A stretch of DNA of 38,154 nt from Bacteroidaceae bacterium (GTDB lineage: Bacteria > Bacteroidota > Bacteroidia > Bacteroidales > Bacteroidaceae), in assembly GCA_017547205.1 (NCBI GenBank), contig JAFYQH010000022.1:1-38154 (forward strand), read 5' to 3'. Every line of letters starts with the position of its first letter. Position 1 is the first letter of the stretch. This document shows positions 15,244-24,922 of this stretch, one piece after another. A program made the position numbers and the translations under genes. The notes beneath the pieces are model-generated. The model saw only the letters and a program-made list of their open reading frames with translations. It was not told the DNA's origin and ran no database searches.

Positions 15244-17658
15244 TTATTTGTACAAACCGGCACCGGCTATTATCCTGCCTGTCGCCTCAAGTATAAGGGC
15301 TATCTTCTCATCGGCCCCTGCAGGGTACTCATCCGCATCGCGGCGTGCCTCGAACCACTCAAGTTCATCTTTTCCTTCACTTGCACCCACCATTGCAAAG
15401 ATAGGCAAAAGTTGGTGTGTTATCATTGTAACAGTTGAAATATCCTTCTCTTTCATTGCCTTTTCAAGAGCTTCGCGTTTCTTGCCTGTCTCGGAAATAA
15501 AAGTATCCATTATCTGCGCCATGGCATCGGCATCGCCTGCGGCGAATGCCGTCAACTGCCCAAAATCGAAACCATTGCCCGGCAACAATCCCGATATGAC
15601 CTCCAGCATCTCCCTGCGTGTGAACGGCTTGTGCAGGCATGCAGCGAAGCCGTAGAGCGACAATTGCCCGTATTCCATATCACTCCTCGCTGTCATGGCC
15701 ACTACCGGTAGGTCCTTAAGCCCGAACTCGCGCACATTGCCTATTAGATCTATTCCGTTCATGGCCGGCATCTGTATATCGGTAAAAAGAATGTCGAACC
15801 TCTTCTGCTGCAGATGCAGGAAGAGTTCATCGGGATGCGTACAACAGGTAACCTTGACAGGCGTACCGTCGAGCATCGCCGCAGTCATGTCGAGCTGAAG
15901 CCTGTCATCGTCTATAAACAACAGTTCGGCCGGACGTACAATAGATACAGAAGAAGCCTCTTCGGTTTCCTTTTCCTGCACACAGCCGGTGCGCTCCAGA
16001 GGCAAGGAGACGTGGAAAGAGGTTCCCTTGCCTACACAGCTTTCGACAGTTATTTCACCACCGAGCAGCTTCACAAGCTTGCTGGTTATTGCAAGCCCCA
16101 GGCCAAAACCCTCCTTGCCCTGTGCACTCGGCAACCTTATGAACTCCTTATATATGAGTTCCTGCTCCTCCTGTGTCATGCCACAGCCAGTATCGGAAAC
16201 ACTGAAGCGCAGATAGCCGTCCAGCCAGGCAGCAGTAAGGGTTACACTGCCCTCGGAAGTGAATTTGATGGCATTGCTGAGAAGATTCTCTGTTATCTGG
16301 CGTATACGCAGAGGATCACCCTTAAAAACGGTATCAAGACTGCTGTCAACATTCCCCGACAGTGCAAGGCCTGCAGCAACGGCAACGGGAGCATTATTGT
16401 CGGCTATACCCTCGAAAAGTTCCTTGGCATTGAACGGGACACGCTGCTGCTCCATCTTGTCGGCATCGAGCTTGTGGAAGTCGAGCAATGAGGTAACGAG
16501 CTGCAGCAGATGGTCGGCCGAACCCTGCATATTCTTGAGATAGAACTGCTGACGCTCACCGGTCGTTATGTTGTCGAGCAGTTCCACATACCCAAGAATA
16601 GCACCTACCGGAGCCTTTATGTCATGGGTAATAGTAAGCATCAGCTTCTCCTTTGCCTCAAGGAGTTCCTCGGCGCGCATCTTGGCCTTCTCGAGCTCCC
16701 GCCTATAATGGTTGCTGCGGGCTATGTCACGCCAAATAAAAAACAGGAACAGCCAGGCAAGAAGCAGTGACACCAAAGCTATGACAGATATTACGACAGC
16801 CGACGAAGTACGTATCTCATTGTTTTCGGCCTTCTCGTTTTCGATGCGCCTACGGTCCTCGTCCTCTATAGTCTTGAGCAACTGCTGTACCTTGCCGTTG
16901 AGCTGCAGGCTGCTTATGTTCAGACGCTGCATCTGCGAATTGAGCCTGTTGAACCTCTCCCTCTGGTTGTCCGAGGCACGCAGCTGCATCTCCCTGAGTA
17001 TTGAACTTATGGTATCGGCAATATGCACGCTCTCCTTTATCGTATCGGTGTATATCTCGTATATTGTATCGTTAACAACTGTAGAGTCTTTTTTGGAAGG
17101 TACAAAAACCTCGCGTACCCTTTTGAAGAAATTCTTGGGCTTAGTGGCTACGACCTCCGATTTCGTATGTACCAGAATTCTCTCATGCGGATACTGTATT
17201 CCTGCAAGCGAATCCTGCAATGCTATTATAGCCTCTATTTCATTGCGATAGATATCGTCGGCAGCATTACTGCTCAATATGCCCATGAGAGTGCGCATGT
17301 TTCTCTCTTTCTGCACCATAAGGGATGCAACCGTGTCGATACGTGCCAACTGCAGGGAATCGTCAGTAACATTACGCAGGGAGTCAATGTACTCGTTGGC
17401 AACAGAAATTGCATTCTTGTATCCCGAATAGTCCGATACCTGCCCAACAGCTATCGACTGCCCTATTATTTCAGCCTTGTTCAGAGTATTGATTATACTG
17501 TTAGTAATGCGCCGCCGCATTCCAAGACGAGTGTCATAATCATCATTTGCTGTTATACGTTGCACACCATGGTATATATAAACCATGGTGACAACAAGCA
17601 GCAATACAAGCACAATGTAGCCAATCGCTACCTTATAACGGGTGGATATCTTTAACAT
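15244..17658 (-). CDS. Hybrid sensor histidine kinase with REC and Hpt domains
   Basis: This is an 804-residue inner-membrane sensor. A first membrane helix (about 10-30) and a second (about 287-312) enclose a roughly 255-residue, mainly helical periplasmic domain with coiled-coil character. Then follow HisKA (His345 in TITHDIKAPVG), the ATPase domain (NLLSNAIKF, FSVSDTGCGM, GFGLGLAI), a receiver domain (Asp627 in FTDIQMP) and a C-terminal Hpt domain (His748 in ITHQLLPIF). The layout suggests a phosphorelay His345, Asp627, His748, then Asp53 of the adjacent NtrC-type regulator. The stimulus is unknown. A TAACTTTG -7-like box lies at 17675-17682 on the minus strand. Confidence 0.92.
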   Translation of the reverse strand: MLKISTRYKVAIGYIVLVLLLVVTMVYIYHGVQRITANDDYDTRLGMRRRITNSIINTLNKAEIIGQSIAVGQVSDYSGYKNAISVANEYIDSLRNVTDDSLQLARIDTVASLMVQKERNMRTLMGILSSNAADDIYRNEIEAIIALQDSLAGIQYPHERILVHTKSEVVATKPKNFFKRVREVFVPSKKDSTVVNDTIYEIYTDTIKESVHIADTISSILREMQLRASDNQRERFNRLNSQMQRLNISSLQLNGKVQQLLKTIEDEDRRRIENEKAENNEIRTSSAVVISVIALVSLLLAWLFLFFIWRDIARSNHYRRELEKAKMRAEELLEAKEKLMLTITHDIKAPVGAILGYVELLDNITTGERQQFYLKNMQGSADHLLQLVTSLLDFHKLDADKMEQQRVPFNAKELFEGIADNNAPVAVAAGLALSGNVDSSLDTVFKGDPLRIRQITENLLSNAIKFTSEGSVTLTAAWLDGYLRFSVSDTGCGMTQEEQELIYKEFIRLPSAQGKEGFGLGLAITSKLVKLLGGEITVESCVGKGTSFHVSLPLERTGCVQEKETEEASSVSIVRPAELLFIDDDRLQLDMTAAMLDGTPVKVTCCTHPDELFLHLQQKRFDILFTDIQMPAMNGIDLIGNVREFGLKDLPVVAMTARSDMEYGQLSLYGFAACLHKPFTRREMLEVISGLLPGNGFDFGQLTAFAAGDADAMAQIMDTFISETGKKREALEKAMKEKDISTVTMITHQLLPIFAMVGASEGKDELEWFEARRDADEYPAGADEKIALILEATGRIIAGAGLYK

Positions 17659-17790
17659 TGGAATATCTTTATGACAAAGTTATAGTATTTTGCAATAATG
17701 GTTGACATCATATCATTTATTTATGTTAATTTTACAGAAAGAGTACACGACACTGTATCGGAACCGCATGCGGCCAACGTCAAAAAAAGC

Positions 17791-17798
17791 TACTTTTG
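17791..17798 (+). promoter_or_regulatory. -7 box before a 32-codon ORF
   Basis: TACTTTTG matches TAnnTTTG and is followed by GC as in other promoters here. It lies 40 bases before the small ORF at 17838. No convincing -33 TTTG was found. Confidence 0.35.
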
Positions 17799-17837
17799 CA
17801 ACCGGTACAAGTAAACGGGATAAATGCAGGAAGCATA

Positions 17838-17936
17838 ATGAGAAAACTTTTCTATTTCAACAAGGGACAACGCAGGGGAATACTTCTCCTGCTGCTCATC
17901 GTCGCCGCCATAATAGTATTAAGGTGGGTAATGTGA
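17838..17936 (+). pseudogene. 32-codon membrane ORF, possible remnant of a ComEA/HhH-type gene
   Basis: The ORF encodes MRKLFYFNKGQRRGIL followed by a leucine/isoleucine/valine-rich segment and stops after LRWVM. In Bacteroidetes, larger helix-hairpin-helix (ComEA-like) DNA-binding proteins begin with a similar pattern (FFYF, a basic RRGI stretch, then one membrane helix). This looks like just that N-terminal anchor, with no HhH domain in any frame in the 77 bases before ruvB. It may be a decayed gene or a real single-pass small protein. The similarity is recalled, not searched. Confidence 0.45.
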
Positions 17937-17985
17937 ACAATGCAAAATTGTTGCGATATAATTTAGAGACTTCGCCGTAATGCAC

Positions 17986-17993
17986 TATTTTTG
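17986..17993 (+). promoter_or_regulatory. -7 box before ruvB
   Basis: TATTTTTG fits TAnnTTTG and lies 20 bases before the ruvB start; the upstream box is weak (TTTA around 17962). Confidence 0.45.
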
Positions 17994-18013
17994 CAGATAA
18001 AGGTTTTAATACA

Positions 18014-19033
18014 ATGAACGGAGAATTCAACATACGCGGCAAGAACAGCGACAAGGAGTTCGAGAATGCCTTGCGACCACTATCCTTCCCCGACTTCAAC
18101 GGGCAAGAGAAGATTGTGAGCAACCTCAGAATCTTTGTACAAGCTGCAAAGATGCGTGGCGAGTCACTCGACCATGTACTGCTTCACGGCCCCCCGGGAC
18201 TGGGAAAGACAACACTGAGCAACATAATTGCAAATGAACTGGGCGTAGGCTTCAAGGTTACATCGGGACCGGTACTCGACAAGCCCGGTGACCTTGCCGG
18301 AATACTTACGTCACTCGAACCGAACGATGTGCTGTTCATCGACGAGATACACCGCCTCTCGCCCATAGTGGAAGAATACCTCTACTCGGCCATGGAGGAC
18401 TACCGCATCGACATTCTCATTGACAAGGGACCGTCGGCACGCTCGATACAGATAGACCTTAGCCCGTTCACGCTAATAGGTGCCACCACACGAAGCGGAC
18501 TGCTGACAGCACCGCTACGCGCCAGGTTCGGCATAAACATGCACCTCGAATATTACGACAGCCGTACACTGGCCGGCATCATAAGCCGTTCGGCACAGAT
18601 ACTTGGCGTTACATTCGACGAGGAGGCCACGTACGAGATTGCGCGCCGCAGCCGCGGAACGCCACGTATTGCCAACGCACTGCTGCGCCGCGTGCGCGAC
18701 TTCGCGCAAGTGATGGGTGACGGACATATAACGAACTCCATTGCAAAGCTGGCTCTCGAAGCACTTAATATTGACAAGTACGGACTCGACGAGATAGACA
18801 ATAAGATTCTATGTACCATAATAGACAAGTTCAAGGGCGGCCCGGTGGGAATAGGCACGATAGCCACAGCCCTGAGCGAGGACACCGGTACAATAGAAGA
18901 GGTTTATGAGCCATACCTAATAAAGGAAGGTTTCATAAAACGCACACCACGCGGACGCGAGGTGACCGACCTTGCATACAAGCACCTTGGACGCAGCCGT
19001 TTCAACAACGGAGAACAGGGAACATTATTCTGA
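18014..19033 (+). CDS. ruvB: Holliday junction branch migration helicase RuvB
   Basis: This 339-residue AAA+ motor drives branch migration of Holliday junctions together with RuvA and hands them to RuvC. Walker A is [10 protein letters not shown] (residues 58-67), Walker [12 protein letters not shown] (106-116), sensor 1 IGATTRSG and the arginine-finger region LRARFG. The C-terminal winged helix includes [23 protein letters not shown] split over the usual positions. The length and all motifs are normal. The flippase gene follows after 5 bp, so they are probably cotranscribed. Neither ruvA nor ruvC is in the window. Confidence 0.97.
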   Translation: MNGEFNIRGKNSDKEFENALRPLSFPDFNGQEKIVSNLRIFVQAAKMRGESLDHVLLHGPPGLGKTTLSNIIANELGVGFKVTSGPVLDKPGDLAGILTSLEPNDVLFIDEIHRLSPIVEEYLYSAMEDYRIDILIDKGPSARSIQIDLSPFTLIGATTRSGLLTAPLRARFGINMHLEYYDSRTLAGIISRSAQILGVTFDEEATYEIARRSRGTPRIANALLRRVRDFAQVMGDGHITNSIAKLALEALNIDKYGLDEIDNKILCTIIDKFKGGPVGIGTIATALSEDTGTIEEVYEPYLIKEGFIKRTPRGREVTDLAYKHLGRSRFNNGEQGTLF

Positions 19034-19038
19034 TTAAC

Positions 19039-20526
19039 ATGGGCAAACTGCAATCACTGGCTAAGGACACGGCCATATATGGCCTTAGCAGCATTATAGG
19101 ACGATTCCTCAACTACCTTCTTGTGCCGCTTTACACGGCAAAGATGAGTGTCGAGAGCGGAAACTACGGCATTGTCACAAACATGTATGCATGGACAGCC
19201 ATTCTGCTGGTGCTGCTCACATTCGGGTTCGAGACAACATTCTTCCGCTTCGCAAGCAAGGAGAACAGCGATGTAAGGAGAGTATTCTCGATGTCGATGC
19301 AGGTTATTGGCGCATTGTGCGCGGTGTTCCTGTTTGCCGTGTTCCTGTTTCTGCCAGGCATTGCCGACAGCCTGGGCTATGCGGCCAACCCAGAATTTAT
19401 TGGTATGATGGCTGTGGTAGTGGCACTCGACTCGCTTCAGTCCATCCCGTTCGGCCTGCTCAGACTACAGAAACGCCCGCTCAAATTCGCGTCGCTCAAG
19501 CTGCTGTTCATTGGCATGAACATAGTCATGAACCTGCTTGCATTCGTAGTACTGCCCTACCTTGCCGAAAAAGACCCCAGCTCGTTCGCACGATACTACG
19601 ACCCGCACAACCAGGCATTCTATGTATTCTTCATAAACCTGTTATGCACATCGTTCATAACAGTGTTCTTCATACCGGAGCTCAGGATGTTCCGATTCAC
19701 ATCCGACAGGAGACTGCTCATGGAGATGCTCAAGTACTCCTGGCCGTTGCTCATGCTGGGAATAGCCGGAATACTTAACCTGCATGCCGACAAGATAATA
19801 TACACCTGGCTCGTTCCGGGACAGAAAGGAATTGAAGAACTTGGAATCTATGGCGCGTGCGTAAAGGTTGCCGCAATAATGGCAATGCTCATGCAGGCAT
19901 TCCGCTATGCCTACGAACCGTTCGTGTTCGGCAACAGCAAGGAGAAGGACAGTAAGGAACTGTATGCAAAGGCTATGAAATACTTCATAGTCATAGCCAT
20001 GATAGCATTCCTTGTAGTAATGTTCTACATGGATGTGATGCGCTATATAATAAGCCCCGCCTACTGGGCAGGACTGAAGGTTGTGCCCATAGTCATGGCA
20101 GCGGAGATATTCATGGGAATATACTTCAACCTCTCGTTCTGGTACAAGCTCAATGACGAGACATACTGGGGAGCCATATTCTCGTTCATAGGATGTGCAA
20201 TACTGTTTGCAGTAAACTTCATATTCGTGCCCCGCTACGGATACATGGCTTGTGCCTGGGCATCGTTCGCAGGATACTTCACAGCCATGCTCCTCTCCTA
20301 CATCATAGGACAGAGACGCAACGCAATAGGCTACGACCTTAAAAACATTCTTGCATACACGGCACTTTTTGCCATCGTATACGTGATATCCATTATAAAC
20401 CCTATTGAAAACAGCATTGCACGAATGGCATGCAACACAGTGCTGCTGGTTGTCTTCGTAGCCTACTTCATAAAGAAAGACCTTCCGCTGAAAAACCTGC
20501 CGGTCATAGGGAAATTCTTCAGGTGA
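19039..20526 (+). CDS. Polysaccharide flippase (MOP/Wzx-type, MATE-like)
   Basis: This 495-residue polytopic membrane protein of the oligosaccharide flippase/MATE-like superfamily has about 14 hydrophobic segments along its whole length. The N-terminal region LAKDTAIYGLSSIIGRFLNYLL is the characteristic first helix, and SRFL-type basic loops and a polysaccharide-synthesis C-terminal part follow. Family members move lipid-linked sugars across the inner membrane. No glycosyltransferase genes are nearby, so the sugar is unknown; linkage to ruvB suggests a conserved chromosomal gene and not part of a capsule locus. Third codon positions look unusually C-rich compared with genes after 21 kb. Confidence 0.87.
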   Translation: MGKLQSLAKDTAIYGLSSIIGRFLNYLLVPLYTAKMSVESGNYGIVTNMYAWTAILLVLLTFGFETTFFRFASKENSDVRRVFSMSMQVIGALCAVFLFAVFLFLPGIADSLGYAANPEFIGMMAVVVALDSLQSIPFGLLRLQKRPLKFASLKLLFIGMNIVMNLLAFVVLPYLAEKDPSSFARYYDPHNQAFYVFFINLLCTSFITVFFIPELRMFRFTSDRRLLMEMLKYSWPLLMLGIAGILNLHADKIIYTWLVPGQKGIEELGIYGACVKVAAIMAMLMQAFRYAYEPFVFGNSKEKDSKELYAKAMKYFIVIAMIAFLVVMFYMDVMRYIISPAYWAGLKVVPIVMAAEIFMGIYFNLSFWYKLNDETYWGAIFSFIGCAILFAVNFIFVPRYGYMACAWASFAGYFTAMLLSYIIGQRRNAIGYDLKNILAYTALFAIVYVISIINPIENSIARMACNTVLLVVFVAYFIKKDLPLKNLPVIGKFFR

Positions 20527-20637
20527 TACAGGCCTTGACTGAAAAACAAGAACAGAGGTCAAGGATTTTGTCCTGACAGAACAGGATATTAAAATAAATC
20601 AGACGAGCCACAACCAACGAGTTACAAGAATATGAAA

Positions 20638-20670
20638 CAAAAAACGGAGAGAGTTTTTCAACTTTCTCCG
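20638..20670 (-). terminator. Terminator of the tRNA-Met gene
   Basis: On the minus strand CGGAGAAAG pairs with CTCTCTCCG (one mismatch) around TTGAAAAA and is followed by TTTTTTGTTT. It begins just after the tRNA 3' end. Confidence 0.85.
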
Positions 20671-20676
20671 CTTCAG

Positions 20677-20750
20677 TAGCGAGACCCGGGATTGAACCGG
20701 GGACCTCATGATTATGAATCATGCGCTCTAACCAGCTGAGCTATCTCGCC
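20677..20750 (-). tRNA. tRNA-Met (CAT), probably elongator
   Basis: On the minus strand the 74-base sequence begins GGCGAGATAGCTCAGC and folds as a cloverleaf. The acceptor stem is GGCGAGA/TCTCGCT with a G-T first pair. The D arm contains AGCTCAGCTGGTTAGAGC, the anticodon stem is CATGA/TCATG with loop TTCATAA (anticodon CAT), and the T arm is CCCGGTTCAATCCCGGG. CCA is not encoded. There is no C1-A72 mismatch, so it is not the initiator. The anticodon arm is closer to elongator Met than to Ile-CAT, but lysidine-modified Ile cannot be fully excluded. Confidence 0.93.
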
Positions 20751-20767
20751 ATTGCATTTTTGCGGTG

Positions 20768-20799
20768 CAAAGATATGCTTATAATTTTAAAGTGACAAA
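20768..20799 (-). promoter_or_regulatory. Promoter of the tRNA-Met gene
   Basis: On the minus strand TTTG (20796-20799) and TATCTTTG (20768-20775) are 20 bases apart, an exact match to the Bacteroidetes promoter pattern, ending 17 bases before the tRNA. Confidence 0.8.
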
Positions 20800-20921
20800 T
20801 TTTTTAATGCTTTTTCGTAAAAAAATCGTTTTTTCACATAAAAAACAGATGTTTTCATCAAAAGTCACTTGTTCGTAAATTCATAATTAAACTAAAAATA
20901 GTCAATAAATGTGGACAAGAA

Positions 20922-20952
20922 TTGGTTTTATGAATTTATTTTAATATCTTGC
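20922..20952 (+). promoter_or_regulatory. Promoter of the START-like gene
   Basis: TTGG (20922-20925) and TATCTTGC (20945-20952) are 19 bases apart, close to the -33/-7 consensus, and lie 45 bases before the start codon. Confidence 0.5.
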
Positions 20953-20997
20953 GACTGAGATACAAAGAGTTATAAACAAACACTATACATTTTCAGA

Positions 20998-21378
20998 ATG
21001 GGTAAAGAGAAGATTTATATTGAATATCCGCTCAAGGGAAGTGCATCGATGATATGGCGATATATAGGAACAAGTGCCGGACTTTCACCATGGTTTGCCG
21101 ATAGAGTGGAGAATATAGACCGTACATTTACTTTTTGTTGGGGAAAAAGCGAAAAGAGGGTAGCCCATCTTGTTGCCCAAAGAAACGGTGTCTATGTAAA
21201 ATTCCGTTGGGATGACGAAAGCCAAAGTACATATTTCGAGATGAGAATTGCCTATAACGAACTTACAAGGGAACATACTCTTGAGGTAACCGATTTTGCC
21301 GATAAGGGAGAGGTGGAAGACCAGAAAGACCTTTGGGACTCACAGATTGAGAACTTGAGAAGGCTATCGGGAATGTAA
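20998..21378 (+). CDS. START-like (SRPBCC) domain protein
   Basis: The 126-residue protein fits a small START/AHSA1-like fold. It has KIYIEYPLKGSASMIWRYIG at the N-terminus, then LSPWFADRVE, a set of beta strands (TFTFCWGKSEKRVAHLV, GVYVKFRWDD, TYFEMRIAY, HTLEVTDFAD) and a C-terminal helix (LWDSQIENLRRLSGM). Such proteins enclose a hydrophobic pocket, but the ligand is unknown. Similar short single-domain proteins are common in Bacteroidetes. It is transcribed from its own promoter and ends in its own terminator. Confidence 0.8.
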   Translation: MGKEKIYIEYPLKGSASMIWRYIGTSAGLSPWFADRVENIDRTFTFCWGKSEKRVAHLVAQRNGVYVKFRWDDESQSTYFEMRIAYNELTREHTLEVTDFADKGEVEDQKDLWDSQIENLRRLSGM

Positions 21379-21387
21379 TTGCAATGA

Positions 21388-21428
21388 ATATATGGTTTTG
21401 CAAAATTAACGGCAAAATCATATATTTT
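21388..21428 (+). terminator. Terminator of the START-like gene
   Basis: ATATATGGTTTTGC (21388-21401) pairs with GCAAAATCATATAT (21412-21425), with one G-T pair, around a ten-base loop. TTT follows. It begins nine bases after the stop codon. Confidence 0.75.
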
Positions 21429-21494
21429 ATACCATCTTTTAGATAAATCCCGGAAATATTCTGCACTCTCTGTAAAAAACATTGAAGTAAACTT

Positions 21495-21692
21495 CATGTT
21501 TCTCGCTCGTTTGTTACTATCTTTGTATTATAAATACAAAATAGGCTGCGCTCGTTGGGAAACATCAAATTTTTCAATTTGTGTTTCACTCGCTTGCACT
21601 ATCTTTGTAAAATGATATACGAAAATAGGCTACGCTCGTTGGGAAACATCAAATTTTCAATTTGTGTTTCACTCGCTTGCACTATCTTTGTA
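21495..21692 (+). repeat. Tandem promoter-bearing repeats upstream of the LptF-like gene
   Basis: Two near-identical units of about 71 bases (21538-21609 and 21622-21692) start AAAATAGGCTGCGCTCGTTG or with one base changed and end CTCGCTTGCACTATCTTTGT. A third, partial unit (about 21495-21527) shares CTCGCTCG and ACTATCTTTGTA. The -7 box TATCTTTG therefore occurs at 21518, 21600 and 21683, spaced 82 and 83 bases. In both full units a TTTG lies 18 bases upstream of the -7 box. Each full unit also contains a hairpin, GAAACA-t-CAAATT with AATTTGTGTTTC. Confidence 0.75.
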
Positions 21693-21733
21693 CAGAAAAT
21701 CCTTTCTTTGATACGCGGAACGGCTTTTCTGTA
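21691..21733 (+). promoter_or_regulatory. Inverted repeat in the LptF-like gene leader
   Basis: TACAGAAAA (21691-21699) pairs with TTTTCTGTA (21725-21733) around a 25-base loop, beginning just after the third -7 box. It could form a stem at the very 5' end of the mRNA or be an operator. No T-tract follows, so it is not an obvious terminator. Confidence 0.4.
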
Positions 21734-21777
21734 CATTTATATGAATAAAAACATACTTAAACAGGTATAGATAAACT

Positions 21778-23688
21778 ATGAAATTACCTTGGTTGAAAAT
21801 AAAGAAACTTGACCTTTTCATTCTTAGGACATTCGCTACCAACCTCATGGCTACTTTCCTTATCTGCCTGTTCATCTTCATAATGCAGTTGCTATGGAGA
21901 TGGGTCGATGATTTTGTAGAGAAAGGTCTCGATTTTTTCGTTCTTGCCCAATTCTTTGTACTTAGTTCAATAACGCTTGTTTCCCAGGCACTTCCGCTCG
22001 CCATATTGCTTGCATCGCTGATGACTTTCGGAAGTTTCGGTGAAAAACTTGAGCTGCTGTCTATGAAAGCTGCGGGAATACCGTTGTTCAGAATTATGCG
22101 CCCGCTTATATTGCTATGTACAGTTCTATGCTTTGTGTCGTTCTATTTCCAGAACGTGGTAAGTCCATATGCACAAATGAAGCTACTAACGCTAATGTAC
22201 TCAATAAAACAGTCGTCACCCGAGAGTGAAATACCCGAAGGCGTATTCTACGATAAGTTGGAAGGATATAACATTTACGTAGGCAAAAAGAACAAGGAGA
22301 CCGGAACTTTATACGATGTTATGATATATGACATGTCTGCCGGCTTCGAGAATGCCAACATTCTTGTATCCGATTCGGCTACCATAAAGAGTACTGCCGA
22401 TGAAAGGCACATGATACTGAGCATGTATAGCGGCGAACAGTTCTCGAACCTTACCGACCAGCAGGTGAACAAGAAAAATGTACCTTACAGGCGTGAGACA
22501 TTCAGCCGTAAGGATGTCATGATTGAGGTCGATGGTGGGTTTGAGATGAAGGACGGCTCGTTCCTTAAAGGAAATGCAGCAAGCAAGAATATAAAAGAAC
22601 TTGAAGTTGCAATAGACTCACTGGGAACCGCCAACGATAGTATAGGACTTGACAACTGGACCACAGTCAAACGTACCACATACAAGGCTACCAACAAATT
22701 CAATGCCGATGATTCAACATATATGCAGAAGAACAATCTCTACAACATAAATGTCGACAGCATATATAACATAGCTTCAAACCATTCAAAGCTTGTATGG
22801 AAACGTGCGCAGCTCAACAAGATAAAGCAGCTGAATGTCGATTATGATATAAAACGCAGTGTAATGCGTTCGCTTGACAAGGACCTTAACAAGCATAAGA
22901 TAACATGGTGGGAGAAATTCACGCTGTCGCTTGGATGCCTTGTATTCTTCTTCATAGGTGCACCGCTCGGAGCCATAGTACGCAAAGGAGGACTTGGTTA
23001 CCCGGTACTCATTTCGGTTGCAACATTCATACTTTACTATATTTTCAATACCTCAGGTTCAAAGATGGCACGTGAGGGAGAATGGCAGATTTGGTATGGT
23101 GCATGGCTAAGCACAATAATACTTGCACCGCTTGGGGCCTTCTTCACATACCAGTCGAACAAGGATTCCGGAATATTCAACAGTGATTCAATAAAGGCAT
23201 TCTTCAGGATGCTTTTCGCAATACCTGAAAAGAGGCATATCACATTCAAGGAGGTAATAATTGAAGACCCCGACTACCAGAAGGATTGCATAATTCTCGA
23301 AGAACTGCATAACGAGGTACGTGCTTACAAGAAAACCAACAGGCTGAAGAAACTTCCCGGAATAGACAAAGTGTTCTTCAATAAGAATGATGACACTCTC
23401 GAAACAATAAACGATAAGTTAGAGAATATTATCGAAGAAATGGGAAACAGCAAGAACAGAAAAGTTATAATTAACCTTAACGGATTCCCGGTCCTCTCTA
23501 CACATGCAACGACATCACCGTTCAAGAGGAGATGGATTAATATAGCATCACTGGTAATATTCCCTATAGGAATCATTATTTACCTGCGCGCATTGAAATT
23601 TCGCGGAAGACTGGTAAAAGACCTGGTAAAAATAGAATCGAACACAAAGAACTTGATCAATATCATTAAAAAGGAAAAACTTATATAA
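21778..23688 (+). CDS. LptF/LptG (YjgP/YjgQ) family permease
   Basis: This 636-residue inner-membrane protein resembles the LptF/LptG permeases, which with LptB extract lipopolysaccharide from the inner membrane. The start [20 protein letters not shown] is characteristic, with three early helices (about residues 14-125). A periplasmic jellyroll-like domain comes next (about 130-380), including [21 protein letters not shown] split over the usual place, then three helices (about 380-470). The C-terminus runs about 165 residues beyond the E. coli proteins and has another hydrophobic segment ([17 protein letters not shown]). This longer form is known in Bacteroidetes. The ribBA start lies 2 bp after the stop. 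Confidence 0.88.
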   Translation: MKLPWLKIKKLDLFILRTFATNLMATFLICLFIFIMQLLWRWVDDFVEKGLDFFVLAQFFVLSSITLVSQALPLAILLASLMTFGSFGEKLELLSMKAAGIPLFRIMRPLILLCTVLCFVSFYFQNVVSPYAQMKLLTLMYSIKQSSPESEIPEGVFYDKLEGYNIYVGKKNKETGTLYDVMIYDMSAGFENANILVSDSATIKSTADERHMILSMYSGEQFSNLTDQQVNKKNVPYRRETFSRKDVMIEVDGGFEMKDGSFLKGNAASKNIKELEVAIDSLGTANDSIGLDNWTTVKRTTYKATNKFNADDSTYMQKNNLYNINVDSIYNIASNHSKLVWKRAQLNKIKQLNVDYDIKRSVMRSLDKDLNKHKITWWEKFTLSLGCLVFFFIGAPLGAIVRKGGLGYPVLISVATFILYYIFNTSGSKMAREGEWQIWYGAWLSTIILAPLGAFFTYQSNKDSGIFNSDSIKAFFRMLFAIPEKRHITFKEVIIEDPDYQKDCIILEELHNEVRAYKKTNRLKKLPGIDKVFFNKNDDTLETINDKLENIIEEMGNSKNRKVIINLNGFPVLSTHATTSPFKRRWINIASLVIFPIGIIIYLRALKFRGRLVKDLVKIESNTKNLINIIKKEKLI

Positions 23689-23690
23689 TA

Positions 23691-24908
23691 ATGGATAAAT
23701 TCATACTGAATACCATAGATGAAGCACTTGACGATTTCAGGGAAGGAAAGTTCGTCATAGTAGTGGATGATGAGGACAGGGAGAACGAAGGTGACTTTAT
23801 AATAGCTGCCGAAAAGATAACTCCCGAAGCTGTTAACTTCATGCTCAAGAACGGACGTGGTGTCCTTTGCGCACCTATTACACTATCACGCTGCAAGGAA
23901 CTTCAACTGGAACCGCAGGTAAGTTCCAATACCAGCCTTTTGGGTACACCGTTTACAGTGACCATAGACAAGGTGGAAGGATGCAGTACCGGTGTGTCTA
24001 CAGCTGACAGGGCTGCTACCATAAAGGCTCTTGCCGACCCCGACAGCAAGCCCGATACATTCGCACGACCTGGACACATAAACCCGCTCTATGCACAGGA
24101 CAATGGAGTACTGCGCCGTGCGGGACATACCGAAGCAAGCATTGACCTTGCACGTCTGGCAGGACTTTACCCTGCAGCCGCACTCATTGAAATTATGAAC
24201 GAGGACGGCACTATGGCGCGCATGCCACAGCTGGTTGAGATTGCAAAGGAACATGACCTGAAGATCATATCAATAAAAGACCTTATCGAGTACCGATTGA
24301 GAAAGGAATCGCTCGTGGAAAAGGGCGAAGAGGTTGACATGCCTACAGAACACGGACACTTCCGCCTTATACCGTTCCGCCAGAAATCGAACGGGCTTGA
24401 GCATATTGCCCTCATAAAGGGTGAATGGAAAAGTGACGAGCCTATACTTGTACGTGTACACTCATCGTGCATGACCGGTGATATTTTCGGTTCACAGCGA
24501 TGCGACTGCGGTTCACAGCTGCACGAGGCAATGAAGCTCATTGACAAGGAAGGTAAAGGTGTTATCGTATACCTCAACCAGGAAGGACGCGGAATAGGAC
24601 TCATGAACAAGATGCGTGCCTACAAACTGCAGGAAGAGGGTATGGATACCGTTGATGCAAACCTTTGTCTCGGTTTCAAAGCCGATGAAAGGGATTATGG
24701 TGTAGGTGCGGAGATACTTCGCCAGATAGGTGTACACAATATGCGTCTAATAACCAACAACCCTGTAAAGAGAATTGGTCTCGAAAGTTATGGTCTCACT
24801 ATAACAGAGAATGTAAGCATAGAGATTGAGCCTAATGACTACAATTCGCGCTACCTGCATACCAAGGCAGAGCGCATGGGCCATACACTACATTTTGAAA
24901 AACACTAA
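23691..24908 (+). CDS. ribBA: Bifunctional DHBP synthase / GTP cyclohydrolase II
   Basis: This 405-residue fusion makes both precursors for riboflavin. The N-terminal half (about 1-205) is 3,4-dihydroxy-2-butanone 4-phosphate synthase, shown by [18 protein letters not shown], and by the histidine and glutamate of [17 protein letters not shown]. The C-terminal half (about 210-400) is GTP cyclohydrolase II, shown by the zinc-binding cysteines in [21 protein letters not shown] (split), [11 protein letters not shown] and the LITNNPVKR segment. Both active sites look intact. It is probably cotranscribed with the permease. No FMN riboswitch lies directly upstream, since the gap is only 2 bp. Confidence 0.96.
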   Translation: MDKFILNTIDEALDDFREGKFVIVVDDEDRENEGDFIIAAEKITPEAVNFMLKNGRGVLCAPITLSRCKELQLEPQVSSNTSLLGTPFTVTIDKVEGCSTGVSTADRAATIKALADPDSKPDTFARPGHINPLYAQDNGVLRRAGHTEASIDLARLAGLYPAAALIEIMNEDGTMARMPQLVEIAKEHDLKIISIKDLIEYRLRKESLVEKGEEVDMPTEHGHFRLIPFRQKSNGLEHIALIKGEWKSDEPILVRVHSSCMTGDIFGSQRCDCGSQLHEAMKLIDKEGKGVIVYLNQEGRGIGLMNKMRAYKLQEEGMDTVDANLCLGFKADERDYGVGAEILRQIGVHNMRLITNNPVKRIGLESYGLTITENVSIEIEPNDYNSRYLHTKAERMGHTLHFEKH

Positions 24909-24922
24909 CAAAAATATATTCC

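Noticed and set aside
19642-20562. 306-codon open frame on the minus strand
   Set aside because: It is antisense to the flippase, rich in Cys, His and Tyr, with no domain pattern; an artefact of the codon bias.
21538-21692. Possible CRISPR-like repeats
   Set aside because: Only two full units of about 71 bases, separated by about 12 bases, with promoter boxes inside; no spacer pattern and no cas genes.
21555-21770. 71-codon ORF with an internal peptide repeat (GNIKF, FTRLHY-like)
   Set aside because: It simply translates the tandem promoter repeat; there is no sign of coding selection.
23689-23690. FMN riboswitch for ribBA
   Set aside because: The gap before ribBA is 2 bp and the leader at 21379-21777 shows no RFN-like conserved blocks.
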